From NCBI GenBank assembly GCA_035259145.1, contig DATFWQ010000046.1:1-27465 (forward strand): DNA of 27,465 nt, in the 5' to 3' direction. This document shows, piece by piece, positions 16,355-24,168 of the stretch. The translations under genes were made by a program, and so were the position numbers. Position 1 is the first letter of the stretch. Each line of letters opens with the position of its first letter. This stretch comes from CF-161 sp035259145. Its GTDB lineage: Bacteria > Chloroflexota > Dormibacteria > Dormibacterales > Dormibacteraceae. Below the pieces are notes generated by a model. The model searched no databases, was not told the DNA's origin, and saw nothing but the letters and a program-made list of their open reading frames with translations.

Positions 16355-16852
16355 ATGTCGAACGAGTTCTTCGCCCTCGACAAAGAGGGCGGTGACCCGA
16401 TCTGGTACCTGCAGATCCTCATGACCATCAAGGCGAGCGGCGACAAGACGGGTGGCGCGCTGGGGCTGCTTGACTTCAAGACGCCCGCCGGCCAGACGCC
16501 GCTCCACGTCCACCACAAGGAGGACGAGGGCTGGTACCTGCTGAACGGCCGGGTGACGTGCACGTGCGGCGACGAGACGGCGGTGATCGAGCCCGGCGGG
16601 TTCATCTGGCTGCCGCGCGACATCCCCCACCGCTTGCGCTTCGAGACCGAGGCCCACCTGCTGCAGATCGCGATCCCCGCCGGACTCGAGGTCTTCCACA
16701 AGAAGATGGGCCAGCCGGCGCCGAGCCTCGAGCTGCCGCCCCCGGGCCAGGAGCTTGACAAGGAGAAGTACGTCCGGCTCGCGGCCGAGCACGGCCTCGA
16801 GATCATTCAGCTCCCGCAGTGGGACGCCAACAAGGAGGGCGCCAAGCGATGA
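16355..16852 (+). CDS. Single-domain cupin protein
   Basis: 165 residues, ATG with AGGAGG six bases upstream (16343-16348). Cupin motif 1: PLHVHHKEDEGWYLLNGRV (two or three His and a Glu as metal ligands); motif 2: PGGFIWLPRDIPHRLR with the last His. The C-terminal tail about 115-165 is helical and charged. Best family guess: quercetin-2,3-dioxygenase-like or Cupin_2 small proteins, which may be dioxygenases, isomerases or binding proteins. Translationally coupled by an ATGA overlap to the DUF6081-like gene. The actual reaction is unknown. Confidence 0.87.
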   Translation: MSNEFFALDKEGGDPIWYLQILMTIKASGDKTGGALGLLDFKTPAGQTPLHVHHKEDEGWYLLNGRVTCTCGDETAVIEPGGFIWLPRDIPHRLRFETEAHLLQIAIPAGLEVFHKKMGQPAPSLELPPPGQELDKEKYVRLAAEHGLEIIQLPQWDANKEGAKR

Positions 16853-17568
16853 CCGTTCTCGAGTACGACACCTTCACCTCGGGTGTGCTCGACCCGAGCA
16901 AGTGGGTGGCGCTGCAGCTGCCGACGCCCGACGGCACCATGTGGTCCTACGGCGATCCGCAGGCTGAGGTCGAGGCCCACGGCGGCACCGTCTCGATCAC
17001 CGTCAACCCATTCCGCCTGAAGCACGACGCCGTGCACATGCTGGACGACCCGAAGCATCTGCTGGTCACGCCGCAGCCGATTCCCATCCCCGCGAGCGGC
17101 GCGAAGATCACGGCCGAGATGGCCGCCGAGAACTACAACGGCAACCCGGACGACATCACCGACGGCTGGATCGGCTTGGTGGTCGGCGACTTCTCGACCG
17201 GGATGATCTTCGACTGGATGCTCAGCGGCACCCGCGTCGGCGCCCTTTACGAGCGCCTGCCCATTCCGGGCGTGACGCCCGAGGGTGGCTCGTTCAGCTA
17301 TCTCGTGCAGTCGCCATTCGTGTCCATCAACAAGCCTGGTGAGTTTCGTTCGTGCGAGATCGCGCTCAGTCCGAAGGCGCGTACCGCGCAGTGGACGGTG
17401 GACGGCAAGTCCTTCTACAAGACATCCGACATCCCTGTAGAGGTGCAGTCGGTGACCCTTGGCCTCATCGTCTGCACCCTCAAGCCCACCGGCCCGCACG
17501 GCAGCACGTCCGTGCATGGCCAGGGCGCGAAGGGCAGCTGGCGCCACCTGAAGGTGACGAGCGGATAA
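16849..17568 (+). CDS. DUF6081-like protein, probable concanavalin-like fold
   Basis: 239 residues from ATG 16849, overlapping the cupin stop. It opens with YDTFTSGVLDPSKWVAL and goes on with strand-rich sequence (AEVEAHGGTVSITVNPF, ITAEMAAENYNG, GWIGLVVGDFSTGMIFDWMLSG, RTAQWTVDGKSFYKTSDIP), in the manner of lectin/glucanase-like jelly rolls and the actinobacterial DUF6081 proteins. No signal peptide or obvious catalytic pair of glutamates is visible. Coupling to a cupin suggests a shared small-molecule or sugar-like ligand, but function is unknown. Its stop lies 3 bp from the stop of the convergent GntR regulator. Confidence 0.72.
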   Translation: MTVLEYDTFTSGVLDPSKWVALQLPTPDGTMWSYGDPQAEVEAHGGTVSITVNPFRLKHDAVHMLDDPKHLLVTPQPIPIPASGAKITAEMAAENYNGNPDDITDGWIGLVVGDFSTGMIFDWMLSGTRVGALYERLPIPGVTPEGGSFSYLVQSPFVSINKPGEFRSCEIALSPKARTAQWTVDGKSFYKTSDIPVEVQSVTLGLIVCTLKPTGPHGSTSVHGQGAKGSWRHLKVTSG

Positions 17569-17571
17569 GAC

Positions 17572-18318
17572 TCAGGCCGATTCCAGCGCCGAGAAGAGCT
17601 GCAAGGCGGTGCGCACCAATGTGGCTTCGCGCTCGGGCGCGATCTGCGCCATGAGCGCGAGCGCGGCGCGCGACGAGTGCCGCGCTACCAGTGCGGCCGC
17701 CTTGCTCGCATTCTTCGCCCTGCACGCGCGCAGGATGGCCTCGTGCTCCTCGGTCAGCCTCAATCCGCCGGCGATCTCCTCGGTCTGGAACATGCGGCGC
17801 AGCCGCTCGGCGCGGTCGAAGTAGGTGGAGAGGGTGCGCGCGAACTCGCGGCCGGCCTCGGGGACGAGGGCGCGATGGAACCGTCGGTGGGCGCGGGCCC
17901 ACACGTCGGCATTCACGTCCGCAGCGTGCTTGCGCATCTCGACCACTGCCTCGGCGAGCTCTGCGATCTTCGCGCGGTCCAGCGCGGGGACGGTGACCAG
18001 CATGCCCGCGCCCTCCATCAGCACGCGCACGCCGTACACCGTGTCGATGTCGCCAACGTCGAGCGCGGTGACGCGCGTGCGCCGGCCGTGGTCCGCCTCG
18101 ACGATGCCTTCGGCCTGCAGCATCTTCATCGCCTCGCGCAGCGGCGTCCGGCTCACGCCAAGCCGCTCCGCGAGCTCGACCTGCGAGAGGCTCGCGCCGT
18201 TGGGGATGACGCCGTCGAGGATGAGGCGCCGCAGGTGCTCGTGCAGCGAGCCGTTGCGCTGGTACGGCTTGACTGCGCTGAGCGAGACGCTGGAGCGGCG
18301 ACGGCGTTGCGTCGGCAT
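17572..18318 (-). CDS. GntR-family regulator, FCD (FadR) subgroup
   Basis: 248 residues; ATG 18318 is the only usable start, since no GTG or TTG follows before the HTH. Winged helix about 22-90: LRRLILDGVIPNGASLSQVELAERLGVSRTPLREAMKMLQAEG. FCD ligand domain about 95-240 with the expected metal-binding positions: FHRAL, EHEAIL and RHSSRA His residues. Family role: a repressor released by an organic acid or related metabolite, commonly the pathway substrate. It is divergent from the amidohydrolase operon with only 12 bp between start codons, so its operator must lie inside the two coding starts. It is the prime candidate controller of the ring-cleavage genes. Confidence 0.92.
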   Translation of the reverse strand: MPTQRRRRSSVSLSAVKPYQRNGSLHEHLRRLILDGVIPNGASLSQVELAERLGVSRTPLREAMKMLQAEGIVEADHGRRTRVTALDVGDIDTVYGVRVLMEGAGMLVTVPALDRAKIAELAEAVVEMRKHAADVNADVWARAHRRFHRALVPEAGREFARTLSTYFDRAERLRRMFQTEEIAGGLRLTEEHEAILRACRAKNASKAAALVARHSSRAALALMAQIAPEREATLVRTALQLFSALESA

Positions 18319-18330
18319 TCAGGTCAGTGT

Positions 18331-19209
18331 ATGCAGTTAGTGACGAAGCGCAGGATCGACGTGCACTGCCATCCGAACACCGCGGAATGGTTTGTGGCCA
18401 TCGCTCCCTACGTGGAAGCCCTGCGCGCCTACTGGCATCGGCCCTGGGAGCCACTGAGCGAGCAGCAGGTCATCGACGAGCTGAAGCGCGCGGAGGTCGA
18501 GGTGCTGCTCGTCGCCTTCGACACCGAGACCATCACCGGCTGCCCGCCGTGCAGCAACGACTACGTGGCGGCGGTGCGCGACCGCCACCCCGACGTCGTG
18601 CTTAACGCCTGGGCTTCGGTCGATCCGTGGAAGGGCGAGCAGGCGATCCGCGAGGCCGAGCACGCGATCAAGGACCTGGGCCTGATCGGCTTCCACTTCC
18701 ATCCCATCTGCGGCGATTTCGCGGTCGACGATCCCAAGTTAAGGCCGCTATTCGAGACAATCGACGAGCTGGGCGTGCCGGTACTGGTCGACGCGGGGAC
18801 GACGGGCATGGGCGCGGGCTCGCCCGGCGGCCTGGGGCGGCGGCTGCGGCGGTCGCACCCCCTAGCGATCGACGACCTTGCGGCGGCCTTCCCCAACCTC
18901 AAGATCATCGCCGCGCATCCGGGATGGCCGTGGGCTGACGAGCTGCTGATGACCGTGCTGCACAAGGGCAATGTCTTCTGGGAGACGTCCGGCTGGGGAC
19001 CTGTGTACTTTCCTGAGTCGCTGAAGCACGACATCCCGCGCAGGCTCAAGGACAAGATCATGTTCGGCAGCGACTACCCGAGCCTCACGCACCAGCGGCT
19101 CTTCGATGGCTGGTCGAAGCTCGGCTACAGCGACGAGGTGCTGGACAAGGTGTTCCGCGCCAACGCCGAGCGCATCCTTAGTCTCGAGCCGGCAAGGAGG
19201 ACCCCATGA
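18331..19209 (+). CDS. Amidohydrolase family (ACMSD-like, PF04909)
   Basis: 292 residues from ATG 18331; GTG 18340 is an alternative. TIM-barrel metal enzyme: HxH motif at H12 and H14 (IDVHCHP), GFHFHPICGDF 120-130, AAHPGWPW with H196, FGSDYP with D248. The third-strand ligand site, usually PVLxHxG, reads PVLVDAGTTG, with Asp at 154 in place of His. Relatives include ACMSD, gamma-resorcylate and 5-carboxyvanillate decarboxylases and LigJ-type hydratases, all acting on aromatic acids or ring-fission products. First gene of a four-gene run coupled by ATGA or GTGA overlaps to an extradiol dioxygenase, so a decarboxylase or hydrolase in aromatic breakdown is likely. The exact reaction is not assignable. 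Confidence 0.88.
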   Translation: MQLVTKRRIDVHCHPNTAEWFVAIAPYVEALRAYWHRPWEPLSEQQVIDELKRAEVEVLLVAFDTETITGCPPCSNDYVAAVRDRHPDVVLNAWASVDPWKGEQAIREAEHAIKDLGLIGFHFHPICGDFAVDDPKLRPLFETIDELGVPVLVDAGTTGMGAGSPGGLGRRLRRSHPLAIDDLAAAFPNLKIIAAHPGWPWADELLMTVLHKGNVFWETSGWGPVYFPESLKHDIPRRLKDKIMFGSDYPSLTHQRLFDGWSKLGYSDEVLDKVFRANAERILSLEPARRTP

Positions 19210-20093
19210 TCAGTGCGATCGGACATGTCGCGCTCCAGGTGCCGAAGCTGGAGGACTCTGTGCGCTGGGCCACCACCGTGATGGGCCTGCGCGAGGTCGT
19301 GCGCGAAGGCAACACGTCGTATCTCACTCACGGCGGCGCGCATCACTCGCTGATCTACATCGAAGCCGAGGAAGGCGCGCTCGAGCACATCTCGCTCGAG
19401 GGCCGTGACGATGCTGCCCTGCACGAGCTCAACAACCGCCTGGCCACGCACGGTGTCAAGACCGTCGACCACGAGCGCGAGCCCGCCGTCAAGGAGTCGA
19501 TCCGCTTCGAGGGACCAGACGGCCACCTCTTCGAGGTCTACAGCGGCCTGGCCCAGGATCAGCCGCGGCACACCGGCCGCGGGGTGCAGCCGCGCCGGTT
19601 TGGCCATCCCATGCTCAAATCCGAGCATCCACGCGAGACGCAAGAGTTCATCGAGGAGGTGCTGGGCTTCCGACTGTCCGACGACGTCGGCGAGGGCACG
19701 CTGCTCTTCCTTCGCTGCAACGCCGACCACCATGGCATCGGCATCACGAAGGGCGGAGAGGGGCTGCACCACTACGCCTGGGAAGTCGAGAACCTCGGCC
19801 AGCTCGGCCTGCTCGGCGACGTGCTCGAGAAAAACGGCGGGCGCTTCCTCTGGGGGCCCGGCCGCCACGGGGCCGGCGGCAACCTCTTCACCTACCACCT
19901 CGACCCGGCCGGCTGCGTGGTCGAGTACTACGCCGACCTGATCAAGATCTACAACGAGGCCAACTACCGGCCTGGGAAGTGGGATATGTCCGACTACCGG
20001 TTCGCCAACCTATGGGGCCCGGGGATTCCCGGCCACGAGTTCTTCGACGCCGGCGCCAAGCTTTCCGCGAAGAGGATCAGTGCGAAGAAGTGA
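19206..20093 (+). CDS. Type I extradiol (VOC-fold) ring-cleavage dioxygenase
   Basis: 295 residues, two VOC modules. Module 1 about 1-115 (IGHVALQVPKLEDSVRWATTVMGL). Module 2 about 130-265 holds the iron site by alignment to BphC-type enzymes: H134 (FGHPMLK), H189 (HHYAWEV) and E240 (GCVVEYYADL), with a supporting His at 175-176 and the conserved TYHLDPAG strand. Reaction of the family: O2-dependent cleavage of a catechol next to its hydroxyls to a yellow 2-hydroxy-6-oxo acid. Start overlaps the amidohydrolase stop by 4 bp and its own stop overlaps the FAH-like start. The substrate is undefined. A non-dioxygenase VOC enzyme is less likely because all three ligands are present. Confidence 0.87.
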   Translation: MISAIGHVALQVPKLEDSVRWATTVMGLREVVREGNTSYLTHGGAHHSLIYIEAEEGALEHISLEGRDDAALHELNNRLATHGVKTVDHEREPAVKESIRFEGPDGHLFEVYSGLAQDQPRHTGRGVQPRRFGHPMLKSEHPRETQEFIEEVLGFRLSDDVGEGTLLFLRCNADHHGIGITKGGEGLHHYAWEVENLGQLGLLGDVLEKNGGRFLWGPGRHGAGGNLFTYHLDPAGCVVEYYADLIKIYNEANYRPGKWDMSDYRFANLWGPGIPGHEFFDAGAKLSAKRISAKK

Positions 20094-20974
20094 GACCCTG
20101 GAGCCTCGTTTCGTACCGAGGTCGCGATGGTGAGAGCCGGGCCGGCGCGCTCGACGGCGATCGAGTGGTCGAGCTGCCCGTCAAGGCGAGCGGGGTGCTC
20201 GAGCTCGTCGAGCGCTGGGACCGGGTCGAGCCAGCGCTGCGCGAGTTCGACCCAGGCGGCGCTCGCGCGGTGGACTGGGCGGAGCTCGAGCTGCCGCTCC
20301 GCTATCCGCGAAAGGTGCTGTGTTCGGGCACGAACTACTACGCGCACATGCGCGAGATGAAGGTGAATCGCGACCCTGCCGCCCGTCCCTATTTCTTCCT
20401 CAAGCCTCCGACCACGTCTCTCATCGGTCCGGGCGAAGCCATCGTCGTGCCCACCGATCCGTCCGCGAAGGTCGACTGGGAGGCGGAGCTCGCGGTCGTC
20501 ATCGGGCGCCGGGCCTGGCATGTCCCAGAGTCGGAGGCGCTAGCCTACGTGGCCGGCTATTCCGCGATCAACGACGTCTCGTTGCGTGGACCGCACCGCG
20601 TGCAGCACCCGATCGGCGAGCCGTTTCAATGGGACTGGCTGGCTTCGAAAGGCGCCGACCGCTCGACGCCTCTGGGTCCCGGGATTCGTCCCGCATTCCT
20701 GGTCGACGACCCTCAGGACCTCGAGGTGCGGCTTTGGGTCAACGGCGACCTCAAGCAAAAAGCCAATACCTCGGACATGATCGACAGCGTCGCTGCGCTG
20801 ATCGCGGCGGCCAGTGACATCCTGACCCTCGAACCTGGCGACGTCGTCGCCACCGGCACGCCCGACGGCGTCGGACTGCCGCGCGGCGAATTCCTCCGCC
20901 CGGGCGACCTGGTCGAGATGGAAGTCGGCGGCTTTGGCTGGCTCTCCAACCCAGTGGTGGTCGAAGGGTCATGA
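20090..20974 (+). CDS. Fumarylacetoacetate hydrolase (FAH) family protein
   Basis: 294 residues from GTG 20090 inside the dioxygenase stop. C-terminal FAH domain about 72-290: KVLCSGTNYYAHMREM, PYFFLKPPTT, metal ligands E131 and E133 (WEAELAVVIG) and D162 (AINDVSLR), K187, and ATGTPDGVG 254-262. An N-terminal about 70-residue domain precedes it. The family includes 2-hydroxyhepta-2,4-dienedioate isomerase/decarboxylase, acylpyruvate hydrolases and fumarylpyruvate hydrolase, all acting on ring-opened products. Directly after an extradiol dioxygenase, it should process the ring-fission product by hydrolysis, decarboxylation or hydration. Which of these cannot be told from sequence. Confidence 0.9.
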   Translation: MRPWSLVSYRGRDGESRAGALDGDRVVELPVKASGVLELVERWDRVEPALREFDPGGARAVDWAELELPLRYPRKVLCSGTNYYAHMREMKVNRDPAARPYFFLKPPTTSLIGPGEAIVVPTDPSAKVDWEAELAVVIGRRAWHVPESEALAYVAGYSAINDVSLRGPHRVQHPIGEPFQWDWLASKGADRSTPLGPGIRPAFLVDDPQDLEVRLWVNGDLKQKANTSDMIDSVAALIAAASDILTLEPGDVVATGTPDGVGLPRGEFLRPGDLVEMEVGGFGWLSNPVVVEGS

Positions 20975-22002
20975 AGGCCGCCGTCATACGCGAGTTCGGG
21001 CCGGCGGAGGTGCTGCAGATCGAGGACGCGCCGGCGCCGAACCCGGCGGCGGGAGAGGTTCTCGTTCGCGTCCGTGCGGTGCGCGTGGGCGGCCTCCTCG
21101 ACATTGGAACTCGCGCCGGCAGAAACCCGTTCGCGCGACTCACCTTCCCACACATCCTCGGCGCGGACTTCGCCGGTGACGTGGCCGAGGTGGGGGAGGG
21201 AGTTACCGGTTTGAGCGCCGGCGATCGTGTCGCGGTCTCGCCTTTCGTCGCGTGTGGGCGGTGCCCAGCGTGCCTCTCCGGGCCGGATTACGGATGTTCC
21301 AACGCTCAGCTGATCGGCGTCCACCGGCCCGGCTCCTACGCCGAGCTCGTTGCGGTCCCCGCGAAGGTCGTCCGCCGCATCCCGTCATCACTCAGCTACG
21401 AACAGGCAGCCGCGCTCGCCTTGAGCGGGCCTGTCGCGTTCACGCAATTTTCGGTCGCGGGCTTGAAGGCGGACGACTGGGTGCTCGTCACCGCCGCCGC
21501 TTCTGGCCTGGGCCTCGTCACGGCGTTGGTCGCCAAGGCACTGGGTGCCAGGGTGATCGCCACCTCGCGCAAGGACTGGAAACGCGACGTGCTGGGCGAG
21601 CGCGGGTTTGAGGCGGTGCTCGACACCGACGACGACGGGTTCGTCAACCGGGTCGGCGAGCTGACAGGCGGCCTGGGAGTCGCAATCGCGGTTGATAACA
21701 CTTCGTCGGCGACGATGTTCCCGAAGGTCCAGGCCGCCATGGGACGCCTCGGCATCCTCGTGTGCTCGGGCGCCCAGGTCGCGGAGCCCGTCCGGCTCGA
21801 CCTGCGTTCGCTCTACCTGAAGAGCCAGTCCGTCATCGGCATCCGCACCCACACGCAGGCCGCGCTCGATGGTTTCTGGCGCCTCGCGGAGAACGGGCTG
21901 AAAACGCTGGTCGACAGGACATTTCCACTGAACGAGGTCGCGGCCGCTCATCGCTACGTGGAAGCGGAGCAGAACTTCGGGCGGGTGGTGCTTACGCTCT
22001 AG
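20971..22002 (+). CDS. MDR-superfamily zinc-type alcohol dehydrogenase/quinone reductase homologue
   Basis: 343 residues from ATG 20971, ATGA overlap with the FAH-like gene. GroES-like N-domain, then a Rossmann domain about 150-290 in which the glycine motif is AAASGLGLVTALVAK. The structural zinc cluster is complete: C95, C98, C101, C109. Catalytic zinc ligands are not: GGLLDIG around 40-46 where ADHs have Cys, and GADFAG at 64-69 where they have GHExxG. It therefore more resembles a zinc-independent NADPH:quinone or enoyl reductase that kept the structural zinc. A role in reducing a pathway intermediate is inferred from operon position. It overlaps the convergent ligase gene by 11 bp at the 3' end. 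Confidence 0.88.
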   Translation: MKAAVIREFGPAEVLQIEDAPAPNPAAGEVLVRVRAVRVGGLLDIGTRAGRNPFARLTFPHILGADFAGDVAEVGEGVTGLSAGDRVAVSPFVACGRCPACLSGPDYGCSNAQLIGVHRPGSYAELVAVPAKVVRRIPSSLSYEQAAALALSGPVAFTQFSVAGLKADDWVLVTAAASGLGLVTALVAKALGARVIATSRKDWKRDVLGERGFEAVLDTDDDGFVNRVGELTGGLGVAIAVDNTSSATMFPKVQAAMGRLGILVCSGAQVAEPVRLDLRSLYLKSQSVIGIRTHTQAALDGFWRLAENGLKTLVDRTFPLNEVAAAHRYVEAEQNFGRVVLTL

Positions 22003-23620
22003 TCTCGGCCTCTTCGGCGAGTCGCTTGGTCAGCACGTTCTTGGCCACCTTGCCGAACTTTGAAAGCGGCAGTTCGTCAGTAAGCTCCAGCCGTTCCGGC
22101 AGCTTGAACCTCGCGAGCCCTCTGTCCGTCAAGAAAGCCGTCAGCTCGGCCAGCGTCGGCGTGTGTCCAGGCCTTGGAATGACAAACGCGCACAGGCGCT
22201 CGCCGAGCACCGGGTCAGGCATGGGGACGCACGCCACATTCAAAACGGCGGGATGCGAGAGGATCAGGTTCTCGATCTCCTCGGCACTGATCTTCTCTCC
22301 ACCGCGGTTGATCAGGTCCTTCTTGCGACCTTCAACGATGTAGTTGCCGGATGGATGGCGACGCATCAGGTCGCCTGAGCAGTAGAAGCCGTCGGGTGTG
22401 AACGTGTGCGCGTTGTACCCCGGCACACCGTAGTAACCGCGCAAGGTATACGGCCCACGCACAAGCAGCTCCCCAACCTCGCCATCCGGGACGGGATTGC
22501 GGTCTTCGTCGACCATCAGGATCTCGTCGTCTTCGCACACCGGCCTGCCCGCAGTCTCGTAACGAACATCGTCTGGGTCGTCCAGGCGCACGAACATCAG
22601 GAGGCCCTCGGCCATCCCGAACACTTCCTGCACGCATGCATTGGGGAACATCGACTCGGCCCGACGCTTGACTTCCGGCTGCAGCTTCTGGCCGCCGGTG
22701 TTGATGACACGCACGGAGCGAAGGTCGAAGTCATGGATCGAAGGCGCGTTGATGTAGCGGATAAGCAGGGCGGGCACCAGCTCGAGGTGCGTGACGCGCT
22801 CTCGCTCGATCAGTGGAAAGACCTCGTCCGCGCGCGGCGACTCGTTGAGCACCGCGCGCGCGCCCTTCCAGAAGAATCCGCTCAAGCCAGGGCAAGCCAG
22901 TGGGAAGTTGTGGGCGATGGGAAGCACGACGAGCAGGCAGTCGCCGGGATGGATGTCGTTGACCGCGACCGCGGCTTTGGTGTTGTAGACGTAGTCGTTG
23001 TTGGTGCGTGGGATCAGCTTCGGCACCCCGGTGGTGCCACCGGAAAGCTGGAATATGCACGGCTCGTCGGGATCTACGTCGACAGCATCGAGCACGGCGG
23101 GCTCGACACCCGGGTTTAGCCCGAGCAGCTCACGGATCTTCTTTACGCCAAGGACCGTGTGCACCCGCGGATGCGCGTCGCGGATCGATTCGACCAGGGG
23201 CGCCGTTTCGAAGTCGCCGAACTGCTCGCTCACGGCGTAGCCGGTGGCCTCAGAGAGCTCGAAGAAGGCGTTGATCTCGTTCCAGCGATGTCCGGCCAGG
23301 GCCATGATCGGGATCGCTCCGACACGCTCCAGCGCGAAGTAGAGGTAGACGAACTCAGGAATGTTCGGCAGCTGCACGACCCAGCGGTCCAGAGGCTTGA
23401 CCCCAAGCCTCAGCAGGTGCAGGGCAAGCCGCTCGACTCGCTCCTTCAGCTGGGAATAGGTGACGCGTGCCTCGCCGCTGATGAGCGCGACGCGATGGCC
23501 GTGGGAGGCGAATACACCGTCGTAGAACCGGCCGAGCGGGACGTCTTCCCAGTAGCCGCATGCGCGATAGCGGGCCGCGAACTCCGGCGGGAATGGCGTG
23601 ACACCCGCCAGTTTGCTCAA
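21992..23620 (-). CDS. Salicylate/2,3-dihydroxybenzoate-type AMP ligase (EntE/DhbE-like)
   Basis: 542 residues. ANL superfamily: P-loop QLSGGTTGVPK 191-201, LPIAHNFPLACPG 233-245, FGMAEGLLMF, YCSGDLMRRHPSGNYIVEGRKKDLINRGGEKIS, and C-terminal LPLSKFGKVAK with the catalytic Lys. The AHN motif (H237, N238) is the aryl-acid pocket of DhbE. The residue matching DhbE Ser240 is C243, the Cys reported in salicylate-activating PchD, YbtE and MbtA, so salicylate-like specificity is predicted. Product is an aryl-AMP or aryl-CoA. No NRPS or aryl carrier protein is nearby, which favours a catabolic or CoA-ligase use over siderophore synthesis. Translated from ATG 23620 inside the MarR stop (4 bp overlap). 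Confidence 0.9.
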   Translation of the reverse strand: MSKLAGVTPFPPEFAARYRACGYWEDVPLGRFYDGVFASHGHRVALISGEARVTYSQLKERVERLALHLLRLGVKPLDRWVVQLPNIPEFVYLYFALERVGAIPIMALAGHRWNEINAFFELSEATGYAVSEQFGDFETAPLVESIRDAHPRVHTVLGVKKIRELLGLNPGVEPAVLDAVDVDPDEPCIFQLSGGTTGVPKLIPRTNNDYVYNTKAAVAVNDIHPGDCLLVVLPIAHNFPLACPGLSGFFWKGARAVLNESPRADEVFPLIERERVTHLELVPALLIRYINAPSIHDFDLRSVRVINTGGQKLQPEVKRRAESMFPNACVQEVFGMAEGLLMFVRLDDPDDVRYETAGRPVCEDDEILMVDEDRNPVPDGEVGELLVRGPYTLRGYYGVPGYNAHTFTPDGFYCSGDLMRRHPSGNYIVEGRKKDLINRGGEKISAEEIENLILSHPAVLNVACVPMPDPVLGERLCAFVIPRPGHTPTLAELTAFLTDRGLARFKLPERLELTDELPLSKFGKVAKNVLTKRLAEEAETRA

Positions 23621-24138
23621 TCGGGGATCGCCATCTCCTCGACCTGCGAGGCGATGTGCAGCTGCAGGCGACCGAGGAGCGAGATGAGCTGCTCCTTCTC
23701 GTCCACGCCGAGCACGGAGGCCATCGCGCGCTCGGCCGTGAAATGCTCGGGCAGCAGCGAGTCAAGCAACCTGCGACCCGCGGGGGTGATCGCGATCAGC
23801 GCCCTGCGCCCGTCGACTCCGCTCTTGCCCCGCCTGATGAGGCCCTTGACCTCCAGAGCGTCGAGGATCGCGGTCACTGCGGCCCGCGTGACGAGAAGGC
23901 GATCGGCGATCTCGTGCGGATTCACGCCTTCTGGCGCCTGGCGGAGGATGACAAGGGCGTTGAAACCCGACAACGACAGGCCGTAGCGGCGGAAGCGGCG
24001 GCTCAGCGCGGTCGTGACGAGGCTGTCGGTGCGGATGAGGTTGATCAGGACCTCGGTGGCCCCGCGGTCCATCTGCGGAAACTCCCGCTGCAACGACGAG
24101 GAAGCGCGGACCGGGGCGTGAAAGTTACGCCTTCGCAT
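23617..24138 (-). CDS. MarR-family transcriptional regulator
   Basis: 173 residues from ATG 24138. An upstream GTG at 24156 lies inside a palindrome and is less likely; ATG at about 24072 (MDRGATEVLIN) is also possible. Winged helix: LSLSGFNALVILRQAPEGVNPHEIADRLLVTRAAVTAILDALEVKGLIRRGKSGVDGRRALIAITPAG-type order, with Asp-Gly-Arg-Arg in the wing. MarR proteins are usually released by phenolic ligands such as salicylate. It is first in a two-gene leftward unit with the salicylate-type ligase and divergent from the monooxygenase, so it probably controls both through the palindrome at 24148-24159. Confidence 0.92.
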   Translation of the reverse strand: MRRRNFHAPVRASSSLQREFPQMDRGATEVLINLIRTDSLVTTALSRRFRRYGLSLSGFNALVILRQAPEGVNPHEIADRLLVTRAAVTAILDALEVKGLIRRGKSGVDGRRALIAITPAGRRLLDSLLPEHFTAERAMASVLGVDEKEQLISLLGRLQLHIASQVEEMAIPD

Positions 24139-24147
24139 GCCGGAGAT

Positions 24148-24159
24148 ATAGTACACTAT
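24148..24159. promoter_or_regulatory. Palindromic MarR operator candidate in a divergent promoter
   Basis: ATAGT-AC-ACTAT, a perfect 5+5 inverted repeat in an AT-rich patch between the MarR and monooxygenase starts. TATAGT (24147-24152) could be the rightward -10 box, and TACTAT on the minus strand the leftward one, so binding here would block both transcripts. Leaders would be very short (about 10 nt) on either side. Confidence 0.5.
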
Positions 24160-24168
24160 TTAACTACT

